A program made the translations under genes and the position numbers. The notes below the pieces were generated by a model that worked only from the letters and a program-made list of their open reading frames with translations, was not told the DNA's origin and ran no database searches. A stretch of DNA of 13,069 nucleotides from JBCDCU01 sp039180865 (lineage in GTDB: Bacteria > Pseudomonadota > Alphaproteobacteria > Rhizobiales > JACESI01): NCBI GenBank assembly GCA_039180865.1, contig JBCDCZ010000118.1:1-13069 (forward strand), given 5' to 3'. Below, one piece after another: positions 1 to 8,254 of this stretch; the first letter of the stretch is position 1; every line of letters starts with the position of its first letter.

Positions 1-13
1 ATTGAGAGATAGC

Positions 14-409
14 ATGAGATACAGACTTGAATGCGCCATTGCGGTGAGTTTGCTTTCCGTTGCTGGCCCGCCAGCATTTGCCGAGGGCGATCCGGCCAGC
101 GGTGAAAGCATCTTTCGGCGATGCTCCAGCTGCCATGCCATAGGCCAAGACGCGGGCAGGCTCAGTGGCCCAACACTTAATGGTCTTCCCGGATCTTCGG
201 TCGCTTACGACGATGAACAACAGTACTCTCCAGCATTGCGTGCTCTGCGCGACCAAGGGGTTGTGTGGACGACGGAAAATCTGGATGCGTTTTTGGCATC
301 GCCACGCGACTTCGCCCCCCGTAACCGTATGTCCTTCGCCGGTGTGCGTGATCCGCAGGACCGCGCCGATTTGATTGCCTACATCGCTCAATTCGCAGAA
401 ATCCAATGA
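14..409 (+). CDS. Periplasmic monohaem c-type cytochrome
   Basis: A 131-residue exported class I-like cytochrome c. A signal peptide covers about residues 1-23, with likely cleavage after Ala-Phe-Ala. The haem attachment motif CSSCH is at 37-41 and the probable axial Met is M106 in RNRMSFAG, so both haem ligands are present. The ATG at 14 is preferred because it gives a compact signal peptide and is preceded by a GAGAGA-like ribosome site. An in-frame TTG at 2 exists, and the frame is open to the window edge, so a longer start cannot be excluded. The stop overlaps the next start (ATGA), implying translational coupling. Given the molybdo-hydroxylase subunits downstream, the likely role is periplasmic electron acceptor for that enzyme, as in cytochrome-linked aldehyde and nicotinate dehydrogenases. 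That partnership is inferred from context. Confidence 0.88.
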   Translation: MRYRLECAIAVSLLSVAGPPAFAEGDPASGESIFRRCSSCHAIGQDAGRLSGPTLNGLPGSSVAYDDEQQYSPALRALRDQGVVWTTENLDAFLASPRDFAPRNRMSFAGVRDPQDRADLIAYIAQFAEIQ

Positions 410-1248
410 GCTTCGATCACGCAATCCGGGCTGGCGGTGTCGCGGTGATCACCGGAGCGGCCAGCGGAGTTGGCTTGGCAGCAGCAAAGGACCTATCCAG
501 GCGCGGTCTGGATATCATCCTTGCAGATTTGCCAGGGGCTAACCTCGATGCGGCAGCCGAAGTGGTATCAAATGCGGCGCAAGGGAATGTCACGGTTACG
601 TCAAAGCCGACAGACGTTGCTGATGCGGCTGCGGTCAATGAGCTTGCTGACATGGCGTTCTTGGCGGGTCCAGTTGCGGTCCTGATGAACAACGCCGGCA
701 TCGCTCACCCCACAAGCGCTTGGTCGGATATCGGGAACTGGCGGCGCATGGTTGAGGTAAACCTGTTCGGGGTCATCAACGGCATTCAGGCGTTCACGCA
801 GCGCATGGTCGATGCCAACCGGCCGGCAGCCATCATCAACACCGGATCGAAGCAAGGGATCACGACGCCGCCCGGCAATCCCGGATACAATGTAACCAAG
901 GCAGGTGTGAAAGTCGCGACCGAGATGCTGGCGCATGAGTTAAGGGAAGCGGATGCGCCGGTCTCTGCACATCTTTTCGTGCCTGGATTTACCTATACCG
1001 GCATGATTGCGGCGTTCTTGCCAGAGAAACCGGACGCTGCTTGGACATCTGAACAAACCGTCGAGCATCTCTTCGCGCGCGTTTCGGCGGGCGATTTCTA
1101 TGTTCTGTGCCCCGATAACGATGTGACGCCCGAGATTGACGCACGCCGTGTGACGTGGGCAGCCCAGGATATCGCGCAAAACCGGCCGGCCCTGTCGCGT
1201 TGGCATCCCGATTTCGTTTCTCACTTCAAACAATTTGAAAAGGGCTGA
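406..1248 (+). CDS. Short-chain dehydrogenase/reductase (SDR)
   Basis: A 280-residue classical SDR, expected to be a cytoplasmic NAD(P)-dependent alcohol/carbonyl oxidoreductase. The cofactor loop TGAASGVG is at 16-23. Asp41 ends the second beta strand (ILADLP), which favours NAD over NADP. NNAG is at 95-98 and the catalytic set N119, S148, Y161, K165 (YNVTK) is complete. The protein is about 30 residues longer than a typical FabG-like SDR because of a C-terminal extension after about residue 235, and it lacks the usual C-terminal VDGG motif. The ATG overlaps the cytochrome stop by 4 bp. Its place between the cytochrome and the hydroxylase subunits suggests it oxidises or reduces an alcohol or carbonyl intermediate of the same pathway. 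The substrate is unknown. Confidence 0.9.
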   Translation: MSFDHAIRAGGVAVITGAASGVGLAAAKDLSRRGLDIILADLPGANLDAAAEVVSNAAQGNVTVTSKPTDVADAAAVNELADMAFLAGPVAVLMNNAGIAHPTSAWSDIGNWRRMVEVNLFGVINGIQAFTQRMVDANRPAAIINTGSKQGITTPPGNPGYNVTKAGVKVATEMLAHELREADAPVSAHLFVPGFTYTGMIAAFLPEKPDAAWTSEQTVEHLFARVSAGDFYVLCPDNDVTPEIDARRVTWAAQDIAQNRPALSRWHPDFVSHFKQFEKG

Positions 1249-1371
1249 TATGCAAATGCCTCACACCCGTCCTCTGTTTTCGCATTGCTATCCAAGTTCT
1301 GCGGCAACCGTCACCATTTTCGAAAACGGTCTCCAGCTATTCACAAACAGCCAGATGAAAGGATAAAGGCG

Positions 1372-3705
1372 ATGTTCGGCAATCACTTAGACCTGGCACC
1401 AAGTGGTCTCACGACCATGATGCAGACGCAGGGCAAGAGCCCAGCCATCACCAATATCAGCAGGCGCGGATTTCTGGGAGCAACGGGCGGCATCCTGCTC
1501 AGTGTCGCACTGGCCGGTAAGGTGCGGGCACAAGACGCCAACCCGCTGTCGGATGTCTCAGGCGGTGACGCGTCACCCTCTATTTGGGTTTCCATCGAGA
1601 AGGATGGAACGGCCAGGATCACTTGCCATCGCTCGGAAATGGGCCAGCAGACTTGGACGGCCATGGCGCAGATCGTCGCCGACGAACTCGATGCACCATG
1701 GGAAAAGGTCGAGATCGTACAGGCCTTGGGCGACGCGAAATACGGTGACCAGAACACCGATGGATCGCGGTCGGTGCGCTACAACTTCCATCGCCTCCGC
1801 GTGGCCGGGGCGGCTATGCGCACGATGCTGAAACACGCTGCCGCAGCAAAATGGAGCGTGGCCGCAGAATCCTGCACCGCCGAACTCGGCGTGGTCTCCC
1901 ATCCGGAAAGCGGCAGACAGATGACCTATGGTGAACTTGCGATCGCCGCTGGCACGCAAGCGGTTCCGGCAGAAGCGGAAGTCGGGCTCAAGACGCGGGA
2001 GCAATGGCGGTATATTGGCCAGCCTGTGCCGTCGCTGGCAGTGCCGCGTATTGTCCGGGGCGACAGCACCTATGGAATCGATTTGGACCGCCCGGGGATG
2101 GTCTACGCAGTGGTCGCCCGGCCGCCGCAGGTTTTTGGCAGGACCGGAACGGTTAACGACTCTGCGGCCAAAGCCGTGCCGGGCGTTCTGGACACCGTCC
2201 AACTTCCGGATCTTGAGCCGCCAGCGTTGTTTAAAGCGCTTGGTGGCGTTGCGGTCGTGGCCTCTGATACATGGGCCGCGATACAAGGACGAAATGCTCT
2301 GGAAATTGAGTGGCTGGACGGACCGAATGCGAACGCCAGTTCCGATGCTCGACGCGCAGAACTGGAAGCCACGGCGCGTCTGCAGGGCGATGTCCGCCGC
2401 AACAGGGGCGACGTCGATGCCGCCTTTGCGGCTGCCGCGACACGCGTAGAGGCAGACTATTATGTGCCGCACATGGCTCAGTCACCGCTGGAGCCGCCAA
2501 GTGCCACGGCGGAGTGGGTCGACGGCAAGCTTGAGTGCTGGGCGGCTGTTCAGAACCCGCAGTCGGCACGCAATGCGCTCTCTCAGATTTTGGGTGTGGC
2601 CGTCGAAGACGTGACGGTGCACGCAACATGGCTTGGCGGTGCTTTTGGCCGAAAATCGAAACCGGATTTCGTTGTCGAAGCTGCGCTGATCTCGCGCGCA
2701 GTCGGGCGGCCCGTAAAAGTGACTTGGACGCGAGAGGACGACATTCGTCACGGATACTATCACGCTGGAAGTGCCCAACGGTTCGAAGCCGGTCTGGACA
2801 CAGACGGGGCCTGCACGGCTTTCCTGCACCGCACCGTGTTCCCGACAATTTCTTCGACCTTCGCGCCAGGCGCGGATCAACCATCAGCTCTGGAGATGAA
2901 CCTTGGGGCAACCGACACTCCCTTTGCGGTCCCCAATTTGCGCGTGGAATCCGGCCGTTCGAACGAGGATCTCCGAATTGGCTGGCTTCGGTCGGTGTGC
3001 AATATCCAACACGCGTTCGGCGTGCAGAGTTTTGCCGATGAACTTGCTCACGCGGCAGGGCGTGACCCGAAGGATTATCTTCTGGAACTGATCGGCGAAC
3101 CACGCACTGTCGATCCCACTCGGGAAGGGGCTGAGTACCCCAACTATGACGCGTCATTGGAAGAGTACCCCATTGAGACAGGACGACTGTCGAATGTCAT
3201 CAGGCTGGCAGCCGATATGTCAGGCTGGGGGCGTGAATTGCCGAAGGGTCACGGCTTCGGGATCGCGGCACATCGGTCGTTCCTGACCTATGTCGCGACC
3301 ATTGTTGAAGTCGCAGTTGATCCAGACGGCGAAATCAGCATCCCCGGTGTTTGGCTCGCGGCAGACGCGGGCACGGTCGTGAACCCGAAACATGTCCGCG
3401 CTCAAATGGAGGGCGGCGTACTCTATGGTCTGTCAAATGCACTCTACGGTGAAATTACCTACACCGATGGCGCAGTCGATCAGTGGAATTTCCCCGATTG
3501 GCGGCTGATGCGAATGGAGGAAGCACCCCGCACCTTCAATGTGGAAATTGTCGCCTCGAACGCACCACCCGCCGGAGTTGGCGAACCAGGTACACCGCCT
3601 GCGGCACCGGCTTTGACCAATGCAATCTTTGCTGCGACCGGCCAACGCATTCGAACGCTTCCGATACTCGGAGCGGACAGCTCCCGCCTGTCGCGCAGCA
3701 GCTAA
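1372..3705 (+). CDS. Tat-exported molybdopterin subunit of an IorB/aldehyde-oxidase-type hydroxylase
   Basis: A 777-residue large subunit of the xanthine-oxidase superfamily, resembling the beta subunit of isoquinoline 1-oxidoreductase and of membrane aldehyde dehydrogenases. It would hydroxylate an N-heterocycle or aldehyde at a molybdenum cofactor, using water as oxygen donor. A twin-arginine signal (SRRGFLG at 30-36, hydrophobic core, cleavage near VRA-QD at 53/54) indicates folded export to the periplasm. GGAFGRK at 422-428 corresponds to the molybdopterin loop, and GVGEPG contains the expected catalytic Glu, E738. The length is normal for the family. The ATG at 1372 has AAAGGA about 8 nt upstream; the frame is open back to 1285, but that would give an unusual leader. 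The [2Fe-2S] subunit gene starts 16 bp after the stop. The substrate cannot be read from the sequence. Confidence 0.92.
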   Translation: MFGNHLDLAPSGLTTMMQTQGKSPAITNISRRGFLGATGGILLSVALAGKVRAQDANPLSDVSGGDASPSIWVSIEKDGTARITCHRSEMGQQTWTAMAQIVADELDAPWEKVEIVQALGDAKYGDQNTDGSRSVRYNFHRLRVAGAAMRTMLKHAAAAKWSVAAESCTAELGVVSHPESGRQMTYGELAIAAGTQAVPAEAEVGLKTREQWRYIGQPVPSLAVPRIVRGDSTYGIDLDRPGMVYAVVARPPQVFGRTGTVNDSAAKAVPGVLDTVQLPDLEPPALFKALGGVAVVASDTWAAIQGRNALEIEWLDGPNANASSDARRAELEATARLQGDVRRNRGDVDAAFAAAATRVEADYYVPHMAQSPLEPPSATAEWVDGKLECWAAVQNPQSARNALSQILGVAVEDVTVHATWLGGAFGRKSKPDFVVEAALISRAVGRPVKVTWTREDDIRHGYYHAGSAQRFEAGLDTDGACTAFLHRTVFPTISSTFAPGADQPSALEMNLGATDTPFAVPNLRVESGRSNEDLRIGWLRSVCNIQHAFGVQSFADELAHAAGRDPKDYLLELIGEPRTVDPTREGAEYPNYDASLEEYPIETGRLSNVIRLAADMSGWGRELPKGHGFGIAAHRSFLTYVATIVEVAVDPDGEISIPGVWLAADAGTVVNPKHVRAQMEGGVLYGLSNALYGEITYTDGAVDQWNFPDWRLMRMEEAPRTFNVEIVASNAPPAGVGEPGTPPAAPALTNAIFAATGQRIRTLPILGADSSRLSRSS

Positions 3706-3721
3706 ATCCAGGAGTTTTGAG

Positions 3722-4177
3722 ATGACGATCACATTGACCATCAATGGTGAAGACAGAAAGATAGACGCCGCCGAAGGCACGCCTCTGCTTTGGGTGCTCA
3801 GGGACCATTTGAAGATGACCGGCACGAAGTTCGGTTGCGGGGTCGCACAATGCGGCGCTTGTACCGTGCACGTCGATGGCGTGCCGACCCGTTCCTGCGT
3901 CACGCCGCATGATAGCCTTGAGGGTACCTCAATCACGACAATCGAAGGGGCTTCAGGCTCTGTAGCGGAAGCGGTCATTTCCGCATGGGAGGCGAGCGAC
4001 GTTCCCCAATGCGGCTATTGTCAATCCGGGCAAATCCTGGCGGCGGTCGCGCTTCTGGAGGAAACACCGGCCCCCTCTGATGACGACATCGACGCAGCAA
4101 TGAGTGGCAACCTCTGCCGATGCGCAACTTACATGAGCATCAGACGTGCCATCAAAGACGCGTCAACGGCGCTGTAA
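3722..4177 (+). CDS. [2Fe-2S] subunit of the molybdo-hydroxylase (IorA/CoxS-like)
   Basis: A 151-residue small subunit with two [2Fe-2S] clusters that carry electrons from molybdenum to the external acceptor. The plant-ferredoxin-type cluster is bound by C39, C44, C47 and C59; the second, helical-domain cluster by C97, C100, C132 and C134 (CGYC and CRC). All eight ligands are present and the length is standard for the family. It has no signal peptide of its own, so it probably rides to the periplasm bound to the Tat-exported large subunit, as known for this class. The ATG at 3722 is preceded by a clear AGGAG 8 nt upstream, in the 16-bp gap after the large-subunit stop. No FAD subunit gene is nearby, consistent with cytochrome c rather than NAD as acceptor. 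Confidence 0.95.
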   Translation: MTITLTINGEDRKIDAAEGTPLLWVLRDHLKMTGTKFGCGVAQCGACTVHVDGVPTRSCVTPHDSLEGTSITTIEGASGSVAEAVISAWEASDVPQCGYCQSGQILAAVALLEETPAPSDDDIDAAMSGNLCRCATYMSIRRAIKDASTAL

Positions 4178-4234
4178 TGTAAGACCGCCGGGCACGCGTG
4201 CATTCATTGGTTGCATCAGATACCTATTGCAAGG

Positions 4235-5422
4235 ATGAACACAGTTGCAGAGCTGAACCAGTGGATGATGACTAAGGGACGCTGCTCGGGCGATCCTGTC
4301 TCTGTAGTGTCCCATTTCTGCTCTGCACTGATCGATGCGGGCGTCCCGCTTTGGCGCGTGAATATCGGCCAACGTTTTGCCAATCCGCTCCTGATCGCTT
4401 GGGGGATTGTATGGACCGAAGGAAGCACGGAAACTTATGATGTTACGCATGCCCGATTGCTGACAGACGGATACGTTGGCAGCGCATTTGAGTACGTCTT
4501 GCAAAATCAACGACCGCTGCACAAGAGTCTGCGGGGACTCGATTCAGAAAAGGACCATGTATCTTATTTGGAATTCGCAGAAGCAGGGGGCACCGATTAT
4601 TATGCGACCTTGCTCGAGTACGGTGATGGTTCGCGACATGGCTGCACATTTGCAACCAAAGCTCCGGACGGCTTCGCACCAGAACATTTGGCAATGATCG
4701 AAGCTGCGAAACCGGGTTTGTCTTGCGCCCTGGAGCCAGTCACCATGCGTAAGTCCACTCAAAGCCTTCTACGTGCCTATCTTGGTAACGGGCCATCCGA
4801 CGCAGTATGGAATGGGACCATTCAACGTGGCGAACACAAGACGTTGGAAGCCGTTGTGATGTTTTCCGATCTCAGAGGATTTACGGCGTTGTCCGAGAGT
4901 TCAACGGAAGAAGACATTCTGATCGCGCTTGATGATTATTTCGAATTGGTCGTGCAATCTGTTGAAGAGAACGGCGGTGACGTCCTGAAGTTCATGGGCG
5001 ATGGCATTCTTTCGGTTTTTGTTATTACAGACGATGAAGACCGCGACCACATGTGCAGGCAGGCTACCTTTGCCGCAAGGAGCGTGCTTGAAAGGCTTGC
5101 TACGCTCAATCGGGCTCGAACCGGTGCTGGTCGGTTGCAACTCGATCTGGGGATTGGCATCAATTCAGGTCAAGTCAGTTATGGTAATATCGGTAGTCCT
5201 GGCAGGCTTGATTTTACGGTTTTGGGACATGCGGTGAACACTGCCAGCAGGATGGAAAGACTGACCAAAACCGTCGGCAAGAGGGTGCTCGCGACCTCTC
5301 CAGTGGCTGATGCAGCCCCAGAGCTTTTCACTGTCCTTGGATGCTATGAGGTGCGCGGTATCAGTGAGCCAATCAAGATATTTGGTCTAAATGAGATTGC
5401 GGCCACTAAAGACAGCGAATAG
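4235..5422 (+). CDS. Soluble class III adenylate cyclase
   Basis: A 395-residue protein with an N-terminal domain (about 1-195) of the type seen before the catalytic domain in many rhizobial cyclases, and a C-terminal class III cyclase domain (about 200-390). Metal-binding Asp residues are D212 (FSDLRGFT) and D256 (KFMGDG). K252 and D326 (LDFTVLG) are the adenine-specifying pair, so the product should be cAMP rather than cGMP. N335 and R339 (VNTASR) complete the transition-state residues. No transmembrane segment is seen, so it should be cytosolic, with the N-terminal domain as probable sensor. The ATG at 4235 was chosen because the following ELNQWM segment fits the usual family N-terminus; its ribosome site (AAGG directly adjacent) is poor, and ATG 4265 or TTG 4211 are alternatives. 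The gene lies 57 bp after the hydroxylase operon. Confidence 0.92.
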   Translation: MNTVAELNQWMMTKGRCSGDPVSVVSHFCSALIDAGVPLWRVNIGQRFANPLLIAWGIVWTEGSTETYDVTHARLLTDGYVGSAFEYVLQNQRPLHKSLRGLDSEKDHVSYLEFAEAGGTDYYATLLEYGDGSRHGCTFATKAPDGFAPEHLAMIEAAKPGLSCALEPVTMRKSTQSLLRAYLGNGPSDAVWNGTIQRGEHKTLEAVVMFSDLRGFTALSESSTEEDILIALDDYFELVVQSVEENGGDVLKFMGDGILSVFVITDDEDRDHMCRQATFAARSVLERLATLNRARTGAGRLQLDLGIGINSGQVSYGNIGSPGRLDFTVLGHAVNTASRMERLTKTVGKRVLATSPVADAAPELFTVLGCYEVRGISEPIKIFGLNEIAATKDSE

Positions 5423-5690
5423 GTCTCAACCTATTCATTCAAATATCATAGATCTCGAACCGACAAACCGAATCCGGCAAGCGGTGCAGCGACCGCCTAA
5501 TCAGCAATGTCAGCTCTAGCTGCGTTTTCGTCGTTGCGAAGGTGCATGGAGATTGACAGCATAAAACTCTGTTGTGAGTGCAAATTGTCCTCGCCGCGCG
5601 CTCGTGAGACCAATAGGCCCTGCACGCGTCGCACACTCTCAATTTACCCATTCAGCTTGATCGCCACGGTCTTCGTCTAAACGCCTTTAC

Positions 5691-5727
5691 CCGGCCTGCA
5701 TTCATGCCGGTCAACGCTGCGGCGTTG
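5691..5727. repeat. Two adjacent inverted repeats
   Basis: CCGGC (5691-5695) pairs with GCCGG (5706-5710). One base later CAACGC (5712-5717) pairs with GCGTTG (5722-5727) around a TGCG tetraloop. There is no T-run on either side, so this is not a standard intrinsic terminator. It could be a mRNA-end structure, a REP-like element or chance. Confidence 0.35.
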
Positions 5728-5801
5728 GCGTTAGGTAATATCAAAAAACGTTCTGCGCGAACACCTCAATGGGCAGGAATGAGCCGGATACTGCCGATTG
5801 C

Positions 5802-5814
5802 TGCACCCGGTGCA
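5802..5814. promoter_or_regulatory. Palindrome upstream of the SDR gene, possible operator
   Basis: TGCACC and GGTGCA form a perfect 6-bp inverted repeat around a single central C, about 80 bp upstream of the SDR start at 5895. The symmetry and position fit a transcription-factor site, but no regulator gene is nearby to support it. Confidence 0.25.
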
Positions 5815-5894
5815 ATTGAGTGCTGTTGCCAATAGCTCTCAAAGTCGCGAAGGATGTTGGCGAAGATTTAATGAAGGTGAGGGGACCTGCTTAA

Positions 5895-6641
5895 ATGCTG
5901 CAGAGCATCGCCATTGTCACAGGTGCAGCCAGAGGGATTGGTCTTGCTACCGCACGTTTGATGAAGAGCCAGGGAATTGGTGTTGCGCTCGTTGACCGGG
6001 ATGTCGAGGAACTTGAAAAAGTGTCCGGCGACCTTGGTCTCGCGCTTCCCTACGACGTTTCCGACCCCGATCAAGTCGAACAGATGGTCGGGGACACATT
6101 GAGGCACTTTGGCCGGATTGATATTCTCGTCAATAACGCCGGTGTTGCGGATTTTGGACCGATTGAAGAGACCTCATTCGACCGTTGGCGGCGCGTCATG
6201 GAAACCAATCTTGATGGCGTTTTTCTGTGTTCGCAATCGGCGACGCCCGCCTTGAGGGAATCCGGGGGCTCGATCATCAACATCGCGTCAATCTCGGGTT
6301 TACGCGCCTCAACCCTTCGCGTCGCTTACGGGACGTCCAAGGCTGCCGTCATGCATTTGACCCAGCAACAGGCGATCGAGCTTGGAGAGCACGGCATTCG
6401 CGTGAACTGTGTTTGCCCCGGTCCCGTGCGGACAAAGCTTGCGATGGCTGTCCACACAGAGGACATCATTAACGCCTATCACGACGCAATACCCTTGAAC
6501 CGCTATGGCTCCGAAGACGAAATCGCCCGTGTGATTGCCTTTCTTGCGTCGGACGCGGCGAGCTATGTCACGGGACAGATCATCTCTGTCGATGGCGGAT
6601 TTCAAAGCACCGGAATTGGCCTGCCTGCGCTGCGCAGATAA
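5895..6641 (+). CDS. FabG-like short-chain dehydrogenase/reductase
   Basis: A 248-residue classical SDR of standard length, a cytosolic NAD-dependent oxidoreductase of unknown substrate. TGAARGIG is at 9-16, and Asp34 at the end of beta-2 (VDRD) favours NAD(H). NNAG is at 80-83 and the catalytic tetrad N105, S132, Y145, K149 (YGTSK) is intact. PGPVRT follows Tyr/Lys by the expected distance, and the usual C-terminal TGQIISVDGG is present. The ATG at 5895 is preceded by GAGGGG about 10 nt upstream. It stands alone, with 472 bp non-coding before it and a convergent gene 52 bp after it, so it is probably monocistronic. It is clearly distinct from the SDR at 406-1248, which has a longer C-terminus without the VDGG motif. 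Confidence 0.93.
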   Translation: MLQSIAIVTGAARGIGLATARLMKSQGIGVALVDRDVEELEKVSGDLGLALPYDVSDPDQVEQMVGDTLRHFGRIDILVNNAGVADFGPIEETSFDRWRRVMETNLDGVFLCSQSATPALRESGGSIINIASISGLRASTLRVAYGTSKAAVMHLTQQQAIELGEHGIRVNCVCPGPVRTKLAMAVHTEDIINAYHDAIPLNRYGSEDEIARVIAFLASDAASYVTGQIISVDGGFQSTGIGLPALRR

Positions 6642-6693
6642 GCGTCGGGCGACACCGGATACCAGATTTTGCGTTGGGAAGGTTGAACAACCG

Positions 6694-8244
6694 CTAAAAA
6701 GCCTCGCGGACCTTCGGCAGGCCAGATGAAGATTGGCCAACCACTAAGCCGGTGATGCCGTGCCGCTCGAGCTCTGCCAGAAACGCGGACAAAACCGGCG
6801 AATGGTCCATGAGATCCGGGTCATCCACCAAGACGACCGAGGGGCGCCGAACGAGCGCGCGCAAAAGTCTGATCTTGAGAGCCATTTGCCGGTCGAGCTT
6901 GGTGTCCTCGCGCAAGATGCTTGAGAGACTATCGATAGAGAGCGCGAAACGGTCAAAAAGGTGTTTGTACTCCTTGTCCGATACCGATGAGGCTGCGCCG
7001 AGCTTGATGTTCTGCAAAACCGTTCCGGCGACCAAAGGAATGGCGGGCGACACGTAGCTGACAGCCCGCAACCAATCGCGGCGCTTGACATCTTCGAGCG
7101 CCAGCCCGTCCAAAAGCACCGCACCGCCTTTGGGTTTTGCAAGGCCCGCTATTGTCTTCAAAAGTCCGCTTGCCGTCTCAGGCGGCAGATCCGGAAGGGA
7201 AACGACCTCACCGGCCCGCGCCGAGAACGAAACCGGCGGTTCTTGATCATCGATGGTGAGCCCACGCACCTCAAGGCCGCGGCCTTTGCCCGTTCTTTGA
7301 AGGCTCCTGTCCTTGTCCGACAAGGCGATGGCGGGCCGCTCCAATATGGTCTTCAAACGTTTCAGGGCAATGCGGCTTGCAAGGAAGTAATCGGCCGCCC
7401 GCGCGGCAAGCCCGAGCTGCGATACGGCAAGGCCAAGCGCCATAATGAGAACACCAAGCTGTTCCGGGTGGAGACGGACGGCGTTCACCGAAAAGAACCC
7501 AAAGAGGAGGGCGACCACCATAATCGGGAAAACAAAACCACTGGACGATCTCAAAATGCCGGAGAACGTCGCGCGTTGCACAAGCGCTTGGCTGAGGTCG
7601 TTCGCGCGCCTTTCGATCGTGCGAAGCGAGGCGCCGGTCCTTCCATGGGTGAAAAAGGCAAGCCGACCGTTCAGGAGAATACTCGCTCTCGACGCAACCC
7701 GGCCCCTTGCGCGTCTTGCTTTTCGAATGGCGCGATAAAGCGGTATGAAACACATGAGCCCAAGCGCCAGCCATGCGGCGATCCCAACTCCCAATGCGGC
7801 AGCTGCGCCGGGGATTGCCAGGATCAGATAGGAAAAAATGGTTGCGCAGACTGCAAGCGCGACAAGAAGTGTAACGAGACCATCGGAAAGCCAGAGTTTC
7901 ACGGCGGAGAAATCATTGGTGACGCGGGTCATCACCAAACCGTAGCGCATTGATTTTTCGTCAGCCGGTGCCCTGAGGACATGGCTCATGAAGGTAAGGC
8001 GCAGATCGTTCACATAGGAAAGCGCGAAGCGCTCAGACCAGCGGCGCTGCAACACCTGGACCCCAAAGAGAAGGAGAACGCCGATGGACAGGACAAGAAC
8101 GTTGGCATCCTTCGCCGTCTCGCCATCTGTTAGAAGTCTTATTCCGGCGGTGGCGCTTACTATCGCCGCCACCGCCTGAAAAACGCCCATCGCGCAAAGG
8201 CCGCACAATGCGAGACTGCGTTTTACCGTCCAAAATCCCGGCAC
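6694..8244 (-). CDS. ABC-exporter-like membrane protein with a degenerate, probably inactive ATPase domain
   Basis: A 516-residue half-exporter: a transmembrane domain (about 1-300) with segments near 11-35, 48-65, 123-170 and 235-285, then an ABC-like domain (about 322-516). The fold outline is clear (AGEVVSL, GGAVLLDG, GTVLQNI), but the ATPase motifs are lost. The Walker A position (about 350-361) reads LPDLPPETASG with no GKS/T. The Q-loop Gln is missing (YVSPAIPL). The signature LSGGQ is reduced to LDRQ (450-453). The Walker B catalytic Glu is Asp475 (VLVDDPD). The switch His is Gln504. The reading frame is intact and the coding is ordinary, so this is a maintained pseudo-ABC protein rather than a decayed gene. 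It has a GTG start 10 bp after the NTPase stop, implying an operon. It may be a scaffold, a receptor, or the inactive half of a heterodimer encoded elsewhere. Confidence 0.85.
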   Translation of the reverse strand: MPGFWTVKRSLALCGLCAMGVFQAVAAIVSATAGIRLLTDGETAKDANVLVLSIGVLLLFGVQVLQRRWSERFALSYVNDLRLTFMSHVLRAPADEKSMRYGLVMTRVTNDFSAVKLWLSDGLVTLLVALAVCATIFSYLILAIPGAAAALGVGIAAWLALGLMCFIPLYRAIRKARRARGRVASRASILLNGRLAFFTHGRTGASLRTIERRANDLSQALVQRATFSGILRSSSGFVFPIMVVALLFGFFSVNAVRLHPEQLGVLIMALGLAVSQLGLAARAADYFLASRIALKRLKTILERPAIALSDKDRSLQRTGKGRGLEVRGLTIDDQEPPVSFSARAGEVVSLPDLPPETASGLLKTIAGLAKPKGGAVLLDGLALEDVKRRDWLRAVSYVSPAIPLVAGTVLQNIKLGAASSVSDKEYKHLFDRFALSIDSLSSILREDTKLDRQMALKIRLLRALVRRPSVVLVDDPDLMDHSPVLSAFLAELERHGITGLVVGQSSSGLPKVREAF

Positions 8245-8254
8245 GGTTTAAGAC

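Larger units (their letters stand above)
5423..5894 (+). other. 472-bp non-coding interval
   Basis: No convincing gene is seen on either strand. The short open frames here have no recognisable protein features, no good ribosome site and skewed composition. The interval holds a pair of adjacent small hairpins (5691-5727), a GGTGCA-type palindrome (5802-5814) and the ribosome site of the downstream SDR. It presumably carries the end of the cyclase transcript and the promoter of the SDR gene. A TTGACA at 5553 lacks a matching -10 element. Confidence 0.6.

Noticed and set aside
1317..1326. TTTTCGAAAA palindrome before the molybdenum subunit gene
   Set aside because: A 10-bp palindrome of simple composition with no partner site or regulator; chance occurrence is likely. 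The nearby ACCGT/ACGGT pair has a different centre.
1573..3157. Long minus-strand open frames (1573-2472 and 2231-3157) opposite the molybdenum subunit
   Set aside because: Arg/Pro-rich translations without domains, fully covered by an unmistakable gene on the plus strand; typical GC-rich shadow frames.
5553..5590. TTGACA as a -35 box for the second SDR
   Set aside because: No acceptable -10 hexamer at 16-18 nt (GAGTGC at 17 nt) and it lies over 300 bp from the start codon.
6681..6692. GGTTG-AA-CAACC as a terminator between the convergent genes
   Set aside because: The loop would be two bases, the stem is short and no T-run follows on either strand.
7243..7953. Plus-strand open frame of 236 codons opposite the pseudo-ABC gene
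   Set aside because: Highly charged, Lys/Arg/Asn-rich, no recognisable motif; the minus-strand frame shows clear transmembrane and ABC-fold features, so the degenerate ABC gene is the real one.
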